From Pseudopedobacter sp038243635 (GTDB taxonomy: Bacteria; Bacteroidota; Bacteroidia; Sphingobacteriales; Sphingobacteriaceae): DNA of 64,000 nucleotides. Of this stretch, positions 10,501 to 18,772 are shown piece after piece. The notes below the pieces were generated by a model. It saw only the letters and a list, made by a program, of their open reading frames with translations. It did not search any database and had not been told where the DNA came from. Both the position numbers and the translations under genes were made by a program. The stretch is from positions 1-64,000 of the forward strand of contig JBBSQW010000004.1 of NCBI GenBank assembly GCA_038243635.1. Reading direction: 5' to 3'. Within the stretch, counting starts at the first letter, position 1; each line of letters begins with the position of its first letter.

Positions 10501-11547
10501 AGGATAGTAATATTCTAGGTTAGAAAATTTTTCGTTGTAATAATTTAATCCGCCAAAGTAAGTCCCTATCCAAAAACCACCTTCCTTATCCTTGTAAAGC
10601 GTGTAAACGGCATCATCGCTAATACTGTATAAATCATCGTTTTGGTTTTGGTAACTTTTAAATGTTCCTGATTTTGTATCTAGAATATTTAAGCCTTTCT
10701 CTGTAGCAAAATAGATGTTTCGTTTTTCGAATTGGTAAATGTCTCTAATAATATTATCAGAAATACCAGAATTGCCACTTTTAACGTAAACTTTAAACTT
10801 TTGGGTTTGCTGGTTAAAACAATTTAATCCGCCAGACATAGTGCCCACCCAAATATTTCCGTTTAAATCTTTAAGCAAACTCAGTATAAAGTTGTTTGAT
10901 AGCGCACCTGCTTGGTTTGTGTTGTGGTAATTTTTAATGGTATTATTTAGTGGATTTAGAACATCTATGCCTTTTCCGTAAGTACCAATCCAAATTTGAC
11001 CTTTATCGTCTTCTATAACCTTAGAAATCTCATTAGATGACAAGCCGCCAATATGATCTGGCGAGTATATGAAGTTTTGTAGATGATGTTTTGATGGTTG
11101 ATAGCGGTAAACTCCCCTAGTTTTAGTAGCTATCCAAACGTTGTTTTTGCTATCACGATAAATATCATTGACAAATACTTTACCTAACGGATTAAAAAGT
11201 GTGAAGGTTTCTTTAGTTAAATCAAAGATATACATCCCTTCTTCTGTGCCTATCCAAAAAGTTTGGGCATCATATTTAAAAATTTTATGAATAAAGTTAT
11301 TACCTAAGGAGTGTTTATTCTTTTTGTCGAATTGATAAGATTTAAACTCATGGCCATCAAAGCGATTAAGTCCGTGTTTTGTACCAAACCACATGAAACC
11401 CTGCTCGTCTTGTTCGATATCCCAAACCGTACTTGCGCAAAGTCCATCCATTACTGTGTAATTTCTAAAAAAAAGCTTTTGAGCAAAAACAGCCTCAAAT
11501 GCTATTAGAAAGAAAAATGTAATAAAAAGAGATTTCTTGAGCATCAA
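7528..11547 (-). CDS. Hybrid two-component system sensor/regulator (HTCS)
   Basis: This 1339-aa one-protein phosphorelay controls a polysaccharide utilisation locus. A signal peptide (ending AVFAQ) is followed by a periplasmic sensor made of many two-bladed-propeller repeats with the recurring motif W-x-G-T-x-x-G-G-L-N (about residues 25-690). Next come a Y_Y_Y domain, one membrane helix (about 785-805), and a histidine kinase with HEIRTP (His845), a degenerate N box (NLLINASKFA) and GSGIGLAL. A receiver domain (DVMMPEMDG, Asp1137) and a C-terminal AraC-type helix-turn-helix complete it. Such proteins bind an oligosaccharide in the periplasm and activate nearby susC promoters. It sits between the first SusC/D pair and the GH43 operon, so either could be its target. 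Confidence 0.95.
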   Translation of the reverse strand: MMLKKSLFITFFFLIAFEAVFAQKLFFRNYTVMDGLCASTVWDIEQDEQGFMWFGTKHGLNRFDGHEFKSYQFDKKNKHSLGNNFIHKIFKYDAQTFWIGTEEGMYIFDLTKETFTLFNPLGKVFVNDIYRDSKNNVWIATKTRGVYRYQPSKHHLQNFIYSPDHIGGLSSNEISKVIEDDKGQIWIGTYGKGIDVLNPLNNTIKNYHNTNQAGALSNNFILSLLKDLNGNIWVGTMSGGLNCFNQQTQKFKVYVKSGNSGISDNIIRDIYQFEKRNIYFATEKGLNILDTKSGTFKSYQNQNDDLYSISDDAVYTLYKDKEGGFWIGTYFGGLNYYNEKFSNLEYYYPSGASNSLVGNAVSAFLKTSNNKIWVGTEDAGLNLFNTQDKTFKRYPFAANQEKLSYHNIHALFEDKNKNIWIGMYTGGLNILNPQTGKIKRYKSDPNNSNTLTDNSVYSIDEDREGRIWVSTISGLNLYNPNEDNFIRIKDNYLDKTCVYQVYQDKAGTLWIATYDNGLIKMDKSGKTTRFIMNASANSITSNKVISILDDNAGNLWLGTDGGGLSVFNIKTEKFSDYNEKFGIESDVIYGIVKENPKKFWLSTNKGIYELDLQSKSKKNFNKWDNLQSQQYNYKAYFKDSDGKIYFGGIKGFNAFNPKTIQYTSQKAPIVFTNFQIFNKDLSVGDENSPLKKSVNFTDEVVLKHNQSVISIEYAQLSFIAPDKILYAFKMDGFDKDWNKVGAQQKATYTNLPAGKYKFLVTELNSNSEPYRTSYSINIEILPPFYRTKIAYFLYLVLAILLTYVISNFFLEKAKRRNEIKFERLKNINEKEFYKQKIEFFTIMAHEIRTPLSLIIAPLEKLLGKKQQDEDNRTQLLTMEENSDRLLTLVNQLLDFRRIESDIYNIRLEKVELVSLVNSICEKFSAMTYQNGVSFSVVCDYKTIYAMLDPEAIQKIVSNLLINASKFARKTVRVIIKINEATTTTNQKMLAVCVEDDGIGIPPSDIESIFTKFFKVQTKDHYYSNLGGSGIGLALSKSLVEKHDGKLLVESEQNVKTTFTVEIPFIEEEVNHQHQIMETDGEPLDGQQTVLLVEDDFSLLQFISENYESAGYFVLKANNGVKALQILEKHQVDIVVSDVMMPEMDGIELCKRIKNDVAYSHLPVILLTAKTNSDSVTEGLENGADAYVSKPFKWKNLSLITKNLMDLRQNLKQRFSNSPFESFEILPAGTKDKDFLNKLITSIEERIADPLLSVEELGREIGLSRSSLYKKIKSMTGYVPNEFIRVIRLKNAAKLLNTKEYNISEVGYMVGFSSHSYFSKCFHQQFKVTPTEFSEQNKQV

Positions 11548-11678
11548 TTGAAGTATATAAAACGTAGTTAAGATACGTAATTTTGGTTACTGCTGTTTCA
11601 ACAAGAAAAATGCTTTTTGTAAAATTTTACAGCTACATCTTTTCTCACTAAAGTCAAGTAACAACAAAATATAAAATG

Positions 11679-11710
11679 AAAAAAAAATTTAGCCCATTAC
11701 GGGCTAAATT
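11679..11710 (-). terminator. Rho-independent terminator of the GH43/SusCD operon
   Basis: Read leftward, a perfect 10-bp stem (11701-11710 pairing with 11686-11695) with loop GTAAT is followed by a run of at least seven T. It lies 28 bases past the stop of the GH-A gene, the last gene of the six-gene operon. Confidence 0.85.
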
Positions 11711-11737
11711 ATGATGAATCAAAGTAACAACTGAAAA

Positions 11738-12820
11738 CTATTTTTTATCATTTAACTTTTTAATCAAATTAACTTCATCCTGTCTGTAAGGACTACCGTC
11801 TTTGTTAAAAACTTCGTGAAACCACTCAATAGGTTCTCCGCCATCAGGCAATGGGGAATCCCAAGCAAATTTGGTATTTGATTTTCCATCAACCAATCCC
11901 CAGTTTATTGCTCCTATATTTTCCTTTTTTAACATAGGCATAATATTAGCAAAGCGGCTGTTGCGGCTTCTAGCCATATATTCGGTGCAAATCATTGGGC
12001 GACCAAAGCTTTTGAGCATGTCTATAACCCTTTGGTGCCACTCTGGCGCTTCATAATCATGGTATGTGATTATATCGGAATTAATTGCTTGAATTGCGTT
12101 TAATTCATGAAAGTTCCAATCCCACAAACCTATACTGATAGGTTGTGTTGGATTAACTGCTCTGGCCCATTTAAATACGTTTTTAACCAACGGAATTGAA
12201 CTAGTTAATTTGCCAGAATTCCCTGGTTCGTTATATAAATCCCAAAATAAAATGCGCTCATCTGCTTTGAAAGTGGTCATTACGTCTTTAACGTATTTCT
12301 CTAAAGCAGGAAAGTTTTCGGGGTTTTTAGAGTCTGGATCGCCAGGGTCTTGTACCCAGCCAGAATTATGAATTCCAGTTTTTGGTTCTGGCTGTTTACC
12401 GGCATAGCCTTTCTTATTCCAACAATCGTCAAAAAACACAAAAATAGTTTTGATTTTATGTTTGTTAGCGATGGTCAAGTATTCGTTCATTCTGCTTTTA
12501 AAACCTTTTTGATCTTGATTCCAAGCAATGCTATGTAAATAAACTCGCATCGTGTTAAAGCCAATACTTTCTGCCCAACCCAATTCTTTATCTATTGTTG
12601 CAGGATCAAAAGTTTCTGCCTGCCACATTTCTAACTGGTTAATGGCGGTACTCGGTAAAAAATCTGCTCCGTTAATCCAAGCGTGTTGCTTGTACCAAGC
12701 ATTAGCCTTCTCTATTGACCAAACTTTACCTACAATTTCGGGGCGGTTATCTTGCGCCTTAACACTTGTTGAAACTAAAATGCAAGCTAATGCGCCAAGA
12801 ATTAATTTTTTAATACTCAT
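11738..12820 (-). CDS. Secreted clan GH-A glycoside hydrolase (GH5-like; often labelled 1,4-beta-xylanase)
   Basis: This 360-aa protein has a signal peptide (ending VKAQ) and a single (beta/alpha)8-barrel-like catalytic domain. DLYNEPGN (Glu198) matches the strand-4 acid/base Asn-Glu of clan GH-A, and MICTEYMAR (Glu280) fits the strand-7 nucleophile, so a retaining mechanism is expected. The N-terminal motif with NGADFLPSTAINQ is characteristic of a Bacteroidota subgroup commonly annotated as xylanase; I cannot fix the CAZy family by eye. It starts 2 bases after the GH43 stop, the tightest junction in the operon, which suggests coordinated production. A beta-1,4-xylan or related backbone substrate is inferred from the neighbouring GH43 and esterase genes. 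Confidence 0.85.
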   Translation of the reverse strand: MSIKKLILGALACILVSTSVKAQDNRPEIVGKVWSIEKANAWYKQHAWINGADFLPSTAINQLEMWQAETFDPATIDKELGWAESIGFNTMRVYLHSIAWNQDQKGFKSRMNEYLTIANKHKIKTIFVFFDDCWNKKGYAGKQPEPKTGIHNSGWVQDPGDPDSKNPENFPALEKYVKDVMTTFKADERILFWDLYNEPGNSGKLTSSIPLVKNVFKWARAVNPTQPISIGLWDWNFHELNAIQAINSDIITYHDYEAPEWHQRVIDMLKSFGRPMICTEYMARSRNSRFANIMPMLKKENIGAINWGLVDGKSNTKFAWDSPLPDGGEPIEWFHEVFNKDGSPYRQDEVNLIKKLNDKK

Positions 12821-12822
12821 AA

Positions 12823-13854
12823 TTATTTTGATGGGATGTTAATGATTGTGTTCGTTTTTAATGGCTCGCCAAAGTTAGGCGTTCCGTCTTTATTCCATGT
12901 AAACTTTTGCGCCCGCGGAGAACGGAACGATCCGCAACCTTGCCCAGGTTTATCATTTGCATGGTATAAAATCCAATTTTCTTTACCATCTGGCGAAGTA
13001 AAAAAGGAGTTATGACCCGGTGCATAAACACCGTTTTTTGAAGATTGTTTAAAAACTGGTTGATCAGCTTTTTTCCAAGATTTTGGATTTAAAATATTCT
13101 TACCTTTTAAAGTAAGCATGCCTAGGGCGTAAAAATCTGTCCAACATCCACTTGCAGAGTAAATTAAAAAAGTTTGATCACCATTCACTAAAATCTGCGG
13201 ACCTTCATTAACACTTACATGTGGCGGATTACCAGCATCATTTAAATCACCGTGTAACTCCCAATCTAATTGTGGGCTAGATATTTTTGAACGTTTACCC
13301 TTAATAGTGTAAGGGTTTTTCATTTTTGCAATGAAAATTTCCTGTTTTCCGTTTTCGTCACCCTCCCATCCAGACCAAACCATGTAAAGTTTATTGCGGT
13401 GATAAAATACAGAGCCATCTATTGCCCACTTATCGGTTTTGTCTGCTACTTTACCTTTTAAAACCCAATTGTCAGTCATAGGATCTGCCGAAGCATTTTC
13501 AAGAACGTACATACGGTGCGTGGCATTTTTACCGTCGTCCGCTGCAAAGTACACGTACCACTTATTTTCTAGAAAATGAATTTCTGGCGCCCATAATTCT
13601 TTTGAATAAGCTGTGCCCGCTGGCGGAACAAAAATTGTTTTCTTTTCTGCATGTGCTAAATCTGCTAAATCTGTCGTCTTCCAAATCACCAAACTATCTT
13701 GCATAGTGTGCATATAATAATAGTAACCATCATTATATATGCTCCACGGGTCAGCGCCATAGGGTAAAAGTGGGTTTGTAAAAGTTTGTGCTTGCGCAGC
13801 ATATCCTGATATCAGCAATGCTACCAACGCTATCGTATTTTTAAGTTTCATCAT
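12823..13854 (-). CDS. Secreted GH43-family glycoside hydrolase
   Basis: This 343-aa protein has a signal peptide (ending YAAQAQ) and a five-bladed propeller of the GH43 type. The three expected acidic residues are visible: YGADPW near the start of the mature protein (base), KWAIDGSV (pKa modulator) and SVNEGPQ (acid). GH43 enzymes are inverting arabinofuranosidases or xylosidases. Two adjacent ATG codons are possible starts; the second gives an equally good signal. It resembles the GH43 lipoprotein at 16090-17154 throughout (ADPW/ADPY, WAIDG, NEGP, GPGHNSFF or APGHNSFF), so the two are paralogues separated by one gene. No lipobox is seen, so this copy is probably periplasmic or secreted. Confidence 0.92.
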   Translation of the reverse strand: MMKLKNTIALVALLISGYAAQAQTFTNPLLPYGADPWSIYNDGYYYYMHTMQDSLVIWKTTDLADLAHAEKKTIFVPPAGTAYSKELWAPEIHFLENKWYVYFAADDGKNATHRMYVLENASADPMTDNWVLKGKVADKTDKWAIDGSVFYHRNKLYMVWSGWEGDENGKQEIFIAKMKNPYTIKGKRSKISSPQLDWELHGDLNDAGNPPHVSVNEGPQILVNGDQTFLIYSASGCWTDFYALGMLTLKGKNILNPKSWKKADQPVFKQSSKNGVYAPGHNSFFTSPDGKENWILYHANDKPGQGCGSFRSPRAQKFTWNKDGTPNFGEPLKTNTIINIPSK

Positions 13855-13926
13855 GATTAATCTTCTTCTCGTAAAAAATACTAGATGTGACAGTCAATAA
13901 ATTGCCACATCCAGCATTTGTAATAT

Positions 13927-16005
13927 TTATTCAAAAATAAGCTTCACTGTTTTGTCTATAGTAGCTCCTTGTAAATGCAAATAATAAATTCCAGCAGTAG
14001 GTTTATTATTAAGCTGTACACTGTATTCTCCACTACCGCTCTCGATATCCATTACTTTAGTAGTAATAAGTGATCCACTTGTGTTTAATAATTTAACAGT
14101 AAGCCTATCTTGTTTAACTCCTTTTGTTTGTATTTTTATGGTGGTTGAAGTTATTGGATTCGGATAAACAAGTACTGAAGCATCAACAAGGCCGAAATTT
14201 ACCGCTAAAACATCAAAAACTTGCATTTTATTATCATTATCCACACTAGTTAAACGATAGTAATTTATACCGCTACTAGGGTTTTTATCTTTGATAAGAT
14301 ATTTCTGTAATTGGTTGCTATCACCCTGTGCTGATACTGTAGCAACGGTTGCAAACGCTTTGCCGTCTGTAGAACGTTCTATTAAGAAATGATTGGTGTT
14401 AACTTCTGACAAAGATTGCCACCTGATAACAGCATCATTTCCTTCAGCGAAAGCTTTATACTGACCAATTCTGATAGGTAAAACGCCGTTTGCGTCAATT
14501 GTAAAAGTCTTAGTAACAAATACAGAACCAACAAAGCTATTATCTATAGCTTGCACTCCCCAAGTGTAAGTTCCAGCAGGTAAATCTTTTACAAACCAAC
14601 CTTTATTATACTGCACATTACCAATCTTTGCAGTTTTTGTTTTACCAGTTGCAACATCACTAAGTGGCGTATAAAACCATTTACCGTTGGCATCTTTCAA
14701 ATAAAAATTATACGTTAAAGATGCTTGCGGAGTTGTTGCGTCTGTAGCAGCAGACCAACTGAAGTTTAACTGTGTAGCATTACCAGAAACAGCTAAGTTA
14801 GTTGGGGAAGTTGGCGCTGCATTAGCGTTATTATTAGGGTTTAAAGCTAAAACAGCGATGTTTCTGTTAAATGCTGATCCTGGTCCATCCCAATCATTAC
14901 CAGAATATCCTGAAATAAATAAATCCAATTGTCCGTCACCGTTTGCATCTGCTACTTCAACACTACCTTCTGAACTTCCCGGAATTGCAGCATTATTTGC
15001 GTATGCGGTGAATACGCCGTTATTATTGATATATATATCTGTGGCTTGTCTAGTGCCATTATAACCGGTAACTACAATATCCAAATCTCCATCATTATCC
15101 CAGTCTAAGAATGCTCCACCACCACCGGTAAAATTTTGCCTGTATGGACCAAAAGTTTGCGCAACTGTAAAAGTACCATCTCCATTATTTTTAAATAAGC
15201 GATAATTATGTGCGTCTTCTCCAGAATTTACATAACCATCTCCATTCAATAACAAATCGGGTAAGCCATCACCGTTGTAATCTCCCCAAGTACTCGATCC
15301 AGGTCCTTTGGGAAAAAGTCCAACAATGGTAATTTCTGTAAATACGCCGTTGTTGTTCTTAAATAATTTACTAAATCTAGCGTCTACACCTGTCTCATAT
15401 CCGGCAGTAACAAATAAATCGAGATCCTTATCGCCGTCAACGTCAACTACAGAAACGTGTGGATCGACAAATCGGTAGCTATCAAATTGATTCGACTCGG
15501 TAAAGCTGCCAACTTTATTACTGAAAAGGATTTTAGATTTACCTTTATCGTCATTACCAAAAACAAAAATATCTAAATAACCATCATTATTAAAATCCGC
15601 AAAACCACAAGATGGGGCCGTTTGTGGCAAACTTATGGGAGATGCTGTTAATGTTCCTGTGCCATCATTTGTAAAAATCCCAGCGAATGGACCAAAACCA
15701 TTGGTTATTAAGTCAGGGATACCATCTTGGTTAATATCGTTCCAATCAAAAGAAGGTCTGTATAAAGCGATTAACGGAGACGTCTTAACGGTATAATTAC
15801 CAGCACCATCGTTGAGGTAAAGTTGAACACTTGAACCACCTTCCTCGCCTCCAACTAACAAATCTAAATCACCATCACCGTCAATATCAACGGCAGAAAT
15901 GTGACCATTCTTAATGTTTTGACCCAAGTCTTTTACCGTAATTTGGGCGCTCGCATAATAAGATAGCGCTAAGGCTACCAACGTTAAAGATAATTTTGTT
16001 TTCAT
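13927..16005 (-). CDS. FG-GAP/VCBS-repeat protein with T9SS C-terminal sorting domain
   Basis: This 692-aa secreted protein has a signal peptide (ending YYASAQ). At least seven FG-GAP-type repeats follow, carrying calcium-binding loops such as DIDGDGDLD, DINQDGIPD, DFNNDGYLD, DYNGDGLPD, DWDNDGDLD and DANGDGQLD (to about residue 390), consistent with a beta-propeller. A fibronectin-III-like segment and a beta domain (QWSL-type region containing ERSTDGKAF) follow, then a T9SS type-A tail starting VLVYPNP. No catalytic motif is visible; a surface glycan-binding role is the natural guess. Its position between the two GH43 genes of a SusC/D operon supports that. The C-terminal 170 residues resemble those of the SGNH esterase at 3885-7137. 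Confidence 0.9.
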   Translation of the reverse strand: MKTKLSLTLVALALSYYASAQITVKDLGQNIKNGHISAVDIDGDGDLDLLVGGEEGGSSVQLYLNDGAGNYTVKTSPLIALYRPSFDWNDINQDGIPDLITNGFGPFAGIFTNDGTGTLTASPISLPQTAPSCGFADFNNDGYLDIFVFGNDDKGKSKILFSNKVGSFTESNQFDSYRFVDPHVSVVDVDGDKDLDLFVTAGYETGVDARFSKLFKNNNGVFTEITIVGLFPKGPGSSTWGDYNGDGLPDLLLNGDGYVNSGEDAHNYRLFKNNGDGTFTVAQTFGPYRQNFTGGGGAFLDWDNDGDLDIVVTGYNGTRQATDIYINNNGVFTAYANNAAIPGSSEGSVEVADANGDGQLDLFISGYSGNDWDGPGSAFNRNIAVLALNPNNNANAAPTSPTNLAVSGNATQLNFSWSAATDATTPQASLTYNFYLKDANGKWFYTPLSDVATGKTKTAKIGNVQYNKGWFVKDLPAGTYTWGVQAIDNSFVGSVFVTKTFTIDANGVLPIRIGQYKAFAEGNDAVIRWQSLSEVNTNHFLIERSTDGKAFATVATVSAQGDSNQLQKYLIKDKNPSSGINYYRLTSVDNDNKMQVFDVLAVNFGLVDASVLVYPNPITSTTIKIQTKGVKQDRLTVKLLNTSGSLITTKVMDIESGSGEYSVQLNNKPTAGIYYLHLQGATIDKTVKLIFE

Positions 16006-16089
16006 AACCCGTTTTTTATTGTTACATAATTGATTAGTATTATTATTTCAACTTTTTATTTTTTGCTAAATTTCATTTTACGCTTTTAA

Positions 16090-17154
16090 CTAATTCTCGC
16101 CAGAAGGTTTATTTACTTTTAAACCTGCAGCTACTGGTGATCCAAAGTTTGGAGTACCATCTTGGTTGAAAGTGAATTTCTGAATTCTAACATTTCTATT
16201 ACCCCCGCAGCCTTGTCCTAACAAAGAATTTGCATGGTAAATAATCCAGTTTTCTGTTCCATCGGGTGATTTAAAAAACGAGTTATGACCCGGACCAAAA
16301 GCGCTCGCTTGCGCATTTTTGGTAAAAACAGGTTGTGTGCTTTTTGTCCAATCTTCTGCCTTTAATGGGTCTCCGCCATCTTTAAGCGTAAGTAATCCTA
16401 AAGCGTAATCATCTGTTCCACAAAAACTTCCAGAAAAAACTACAAATGCTTTATTACCATTTAAAAGAAATTCGGGACCTTCGTTTACGCCAAAACCATT
16501 TTTTTCATATCCATAAGTAGGCGTAGAAATTTTGGTAGCGTCACCCTCTAAAGTCCAAGGGTTTGTCATTTTTGCGATATAGATATTCTGGGTAAGATCT
16601 CCGGTTGATTGATTAGGTCGCCCACTCCAAAGAAAATATCTCTTTCCACCGTACTCCATGATGTTGCCATCAATTGCCCAAAAATTAGAATTAGCGGTAT
16701 AAAGCTGTCCCTTTAGTTCCCAAGTACCAGCCATTGGATCTGCGTTAGCGTTTTCCAATACCCAAGTTCTTTGACTAATATCTTCACCATTACCTGCTGT
16801 ATAATAGATGTACCACTTCCCATCAAGAAAGTTTATTTCCGGCGCCCACACATTTCTAGAATCAGCTGCACCACTAGTTGGAAAATAAACCGTTTTAGAA
16901 AGTGCTGTGGATAACTCGCTCATATTCTTTGTTTTCCACAACTTGATAGAATTGCCCTGTGTAACCATGAAATAATAGAATCCATCTTTTTGTGTAACGT
17001 ATGGATCTGCCCCTTGCAAAATTGGGTTGGTAAACGTTGCGGTAGACGTGGGTGGTTCTGGTGTTGGTTTAAAGCTTTCTTTCTTTTTACCACAACTTGT
17101 AAAAAGGACAGCTAAAACTGCTATTAATAACAAAGTTTCTTGCGTTTTCTTCAT
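16090..17154 (-). CDS. GH43-family glycoside hydrolase, lipoprotein
   Basis: The start used here (ATG at 17152-17154) gives MKKTQETLLLIAV and a lipobox ending LFTSC, so the enzyme is a lipoprotein of about 354 aa. An ATG 14 codons upstream would put a hydrophobic extension before the signal and is less likely. GH43 catalytic acids appear in QGADPYV, WAIDGNIM and VNEGPEF. A Pro/Thr linker follows the lipidated Cys. It is a paralogue of the GH43 at 12823-13854 and probably works at the membrane, with arabinose or xylose side groups as likely targets. It lies 70 bases downstream of susD in the same operon. Confidence 0.92.
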   Translation of the reverse strand: MKKTQETLLLIAVLAVLFTSCGKKKESFKPTPEPPTSTATFTNPILQGADPYVTQKDGFYYFMVTQGNSIKLWKTKNMSELSTALSKTVYFPTSGAADSRNVWAPEINFLDGKWYIYYTAGNGEDISQRTWVLENANADPMAGTWELKGQLYTANSNFWAIDGNIMEYGGKRYFLWSGRPNQSTGDLTQNIYIAKMTNPWTLEGDATKISTPTYGYEKNGFGVNEGPEFLLNGNKAFVVFSGSFCGTDDYALGLLTLKDGGDPLKAEDWTKSTQPVFTKNAQASAFGPGHNSFFKSPDGTENWIIYHANSLLGQGCGGNRNVRIQKFTFNQDGTPNFGSPVAAGLKVNKPSGEN

Positions 17155-17224
17155 GGCTGGTGTTAAAAAATTAGTTAAAAAATATGGAACAGGCAATAAA
17201 CCTGTTCCGTATTTTATGTTATCA

Positions 17225-18751
17225 TTAAAAATTTTGAGTCAAGTTTGGATTTAAATCAATATCAGCCTGTGGGATTGGATAATACTCATCTTTTCCAACT
17301 GTAAAGCCAGTAAAATCTGCATCCCTGGTTGCTAATGCTGGACTTAAATCGCCCCAGCGTAACAAATCTGCCCATCTCCAACCTTCGCCGGTTAATTCAG
17401 TAATTCGCTCATGCTTTAACTGCTCCAAGAATGGTACTTTAGCAAGACCCGGTTTTGAAATTGTTAGGGATATTAACCCTGCTCTCTGCCTTACCTTATC
17501 AACATAAGGATAAGCTTCTGCTGTTCTATCTAAGCCGTTTAAGCATTCCGCATACATCAATAACACATCAGCGTACCTAATTAATCTATAATTGTTTGGA
17601 GAACGGAAACCTTCCTGATTTTTCCAGTGGTCGTTTAATAATTTTCTGAACCAAACGCTTTTGTCGTTATTACCATAACGGTTAGCCCAAGTTCTTCCGT
17701 AAACTTGAGTAAAGTTGGCACCGGCCGGGTTGGTCTCGTCAAATAACAGAGACGCAGCTAAGCGTGGATCACGTTGTGCCAAAATTGTGTTTTCTTGTAA
17801 AAACTCATCTACTAGCCATCTTCTAGCTCCACCGTCTGCGTAACCAACTCCTGGAGGAGACAAAAACTGCGAAATTGAAGTTCCCGTATTGCTCTGTCTG
17901 CCTTCGTCGGTATCATTATCTGTACTTTCAGAAATGTTTTCATTAAACTGAACCTCAAAAACAGACTCCTTATTATTCTCTGTACTAATTAGAAAATTAT
18001 CTCTGTAATTGGGCATCAAATCATAAACATTTTTACCCGCACCAGTTACTAACCAATCAAAAGCACTCAATGCTAAATCATACTTTTTTTGTTGTAGATA
18101 AGTTTTGCCTAACAGCGCATAAGCCGCTCCTTTTGTTGCTCTGCCTAAATCAGCACTGTTTGTATAAGTAACAGGTAAAGCATCTGCCGCATCTATTAAA
18201 TCTTTAGCCACTTGTGCATAAGCTTGTTCTGTGGTTGCATTTGCTGGCTTATCGTTAGGTTGAGATGGACTCAACAAAAGTGGTGGGCGGCCATAGTATA
18301 ATGTGAGGTTATAATAAAATAATGCTCGTAAAAATTTAGCTTCTCCAATTACTCTAGCTTTTAAATTAGCATCCATTTCAATGTTTGGAACATTAGCTAT
18401 AACTTGATTCGCCCTGAAAACGCCAACGAACAAAGTGTTCCAAGTTCCTGACCTCGTATCTGCGTTGGTGTTGGGTTCGTTAAAACGCATGGAGTTGTTC
18501 AAACCTATATCACCACCAGAGCCAAAGCCTTCGTCAGATTTTAAAATTCCATGGTAAAACATGAATCTCGAGTAAGTGAATCGACTAAGTTTAAAAGTGC
18601 TGTAAACTGCATTTATTCCCTTAACCGCATCATTGCTACTTTTCCAAAATAAATCTAAAGTAACAGCATTGGGATTTGGCTCTTCAAAGTTTCTGTTGCA
18701 GGCTGCTAAAGACAAAACTGCCGACAATCCTATAATTATATATTTTTTCAT
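17225..18751 (-). CDS. SusD/RagB-family outer-membrane lipoprotein
   Basis: This 508-aa protein has a lipobox (LSLAAC) and the SusD architecture: the N-terminal pattern FEEPNPNAVTLDLFWKS, tetratricopeptide-like helices containing GEAKFLRALFYYNL, and the C-terminal signature with YRLIRYADVLLMYAECLN and RITELTGEGWRWADLLRWG. It would bind the target oligosaccharide at the cell surface and close over its SusC partner, which lies 21 bases upstream. The downstream genes encode GH43 enzymes, which points to xylan or arabinoxylan fragments as ligand. Length and motifs are ordinary for the family. Confidence 0.95.
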   Translation of the reverse strand: MKKYIIIGLSAVLSLAACNRNFEEPNPNAVTLDLFWKSSNDAVKGINAVYSTFKLSRFTYSRFMFYHGILKSDEGFGSGGDIGLNNSMRFNEPNTNADTRSGTWNTLFVGVFRANQVIANVPNIEMDANLKARVIGEAKFLRALFYYNLTLYYGRPPLLLSPSQPNDKPANATTEQAYAQVAKDLIDAADALPVTYTNSADLGRATKGAAYALLGKTYLQQKKYDLALSAFDWLVTGAGKNVYDLMPNYRDNFLISTENNKESVFEVQFNENISESTDNDTDEGRQSNTGTSISQFLSPPGVGYADGGARRWLVDEFLQENTILAQRDPRLAASLLFDETNPAGANFTQVYGRTWANRYGNNDKSVWFRKLLNDHWKNQEGFRSPNNYRLIRYADVLLMYAECLNGLDRTAEAYPYVDKVRQRAGLISLTISKPGLAKVPFLEQLKHERITELTGEGWRWADLLRWGDLSPALATRDADFTGFTVGKDEYYPIPQADIDLNPNLTQNF

Positions 18752-18772
18752 ATTATTTACTTTTAGCTATGT

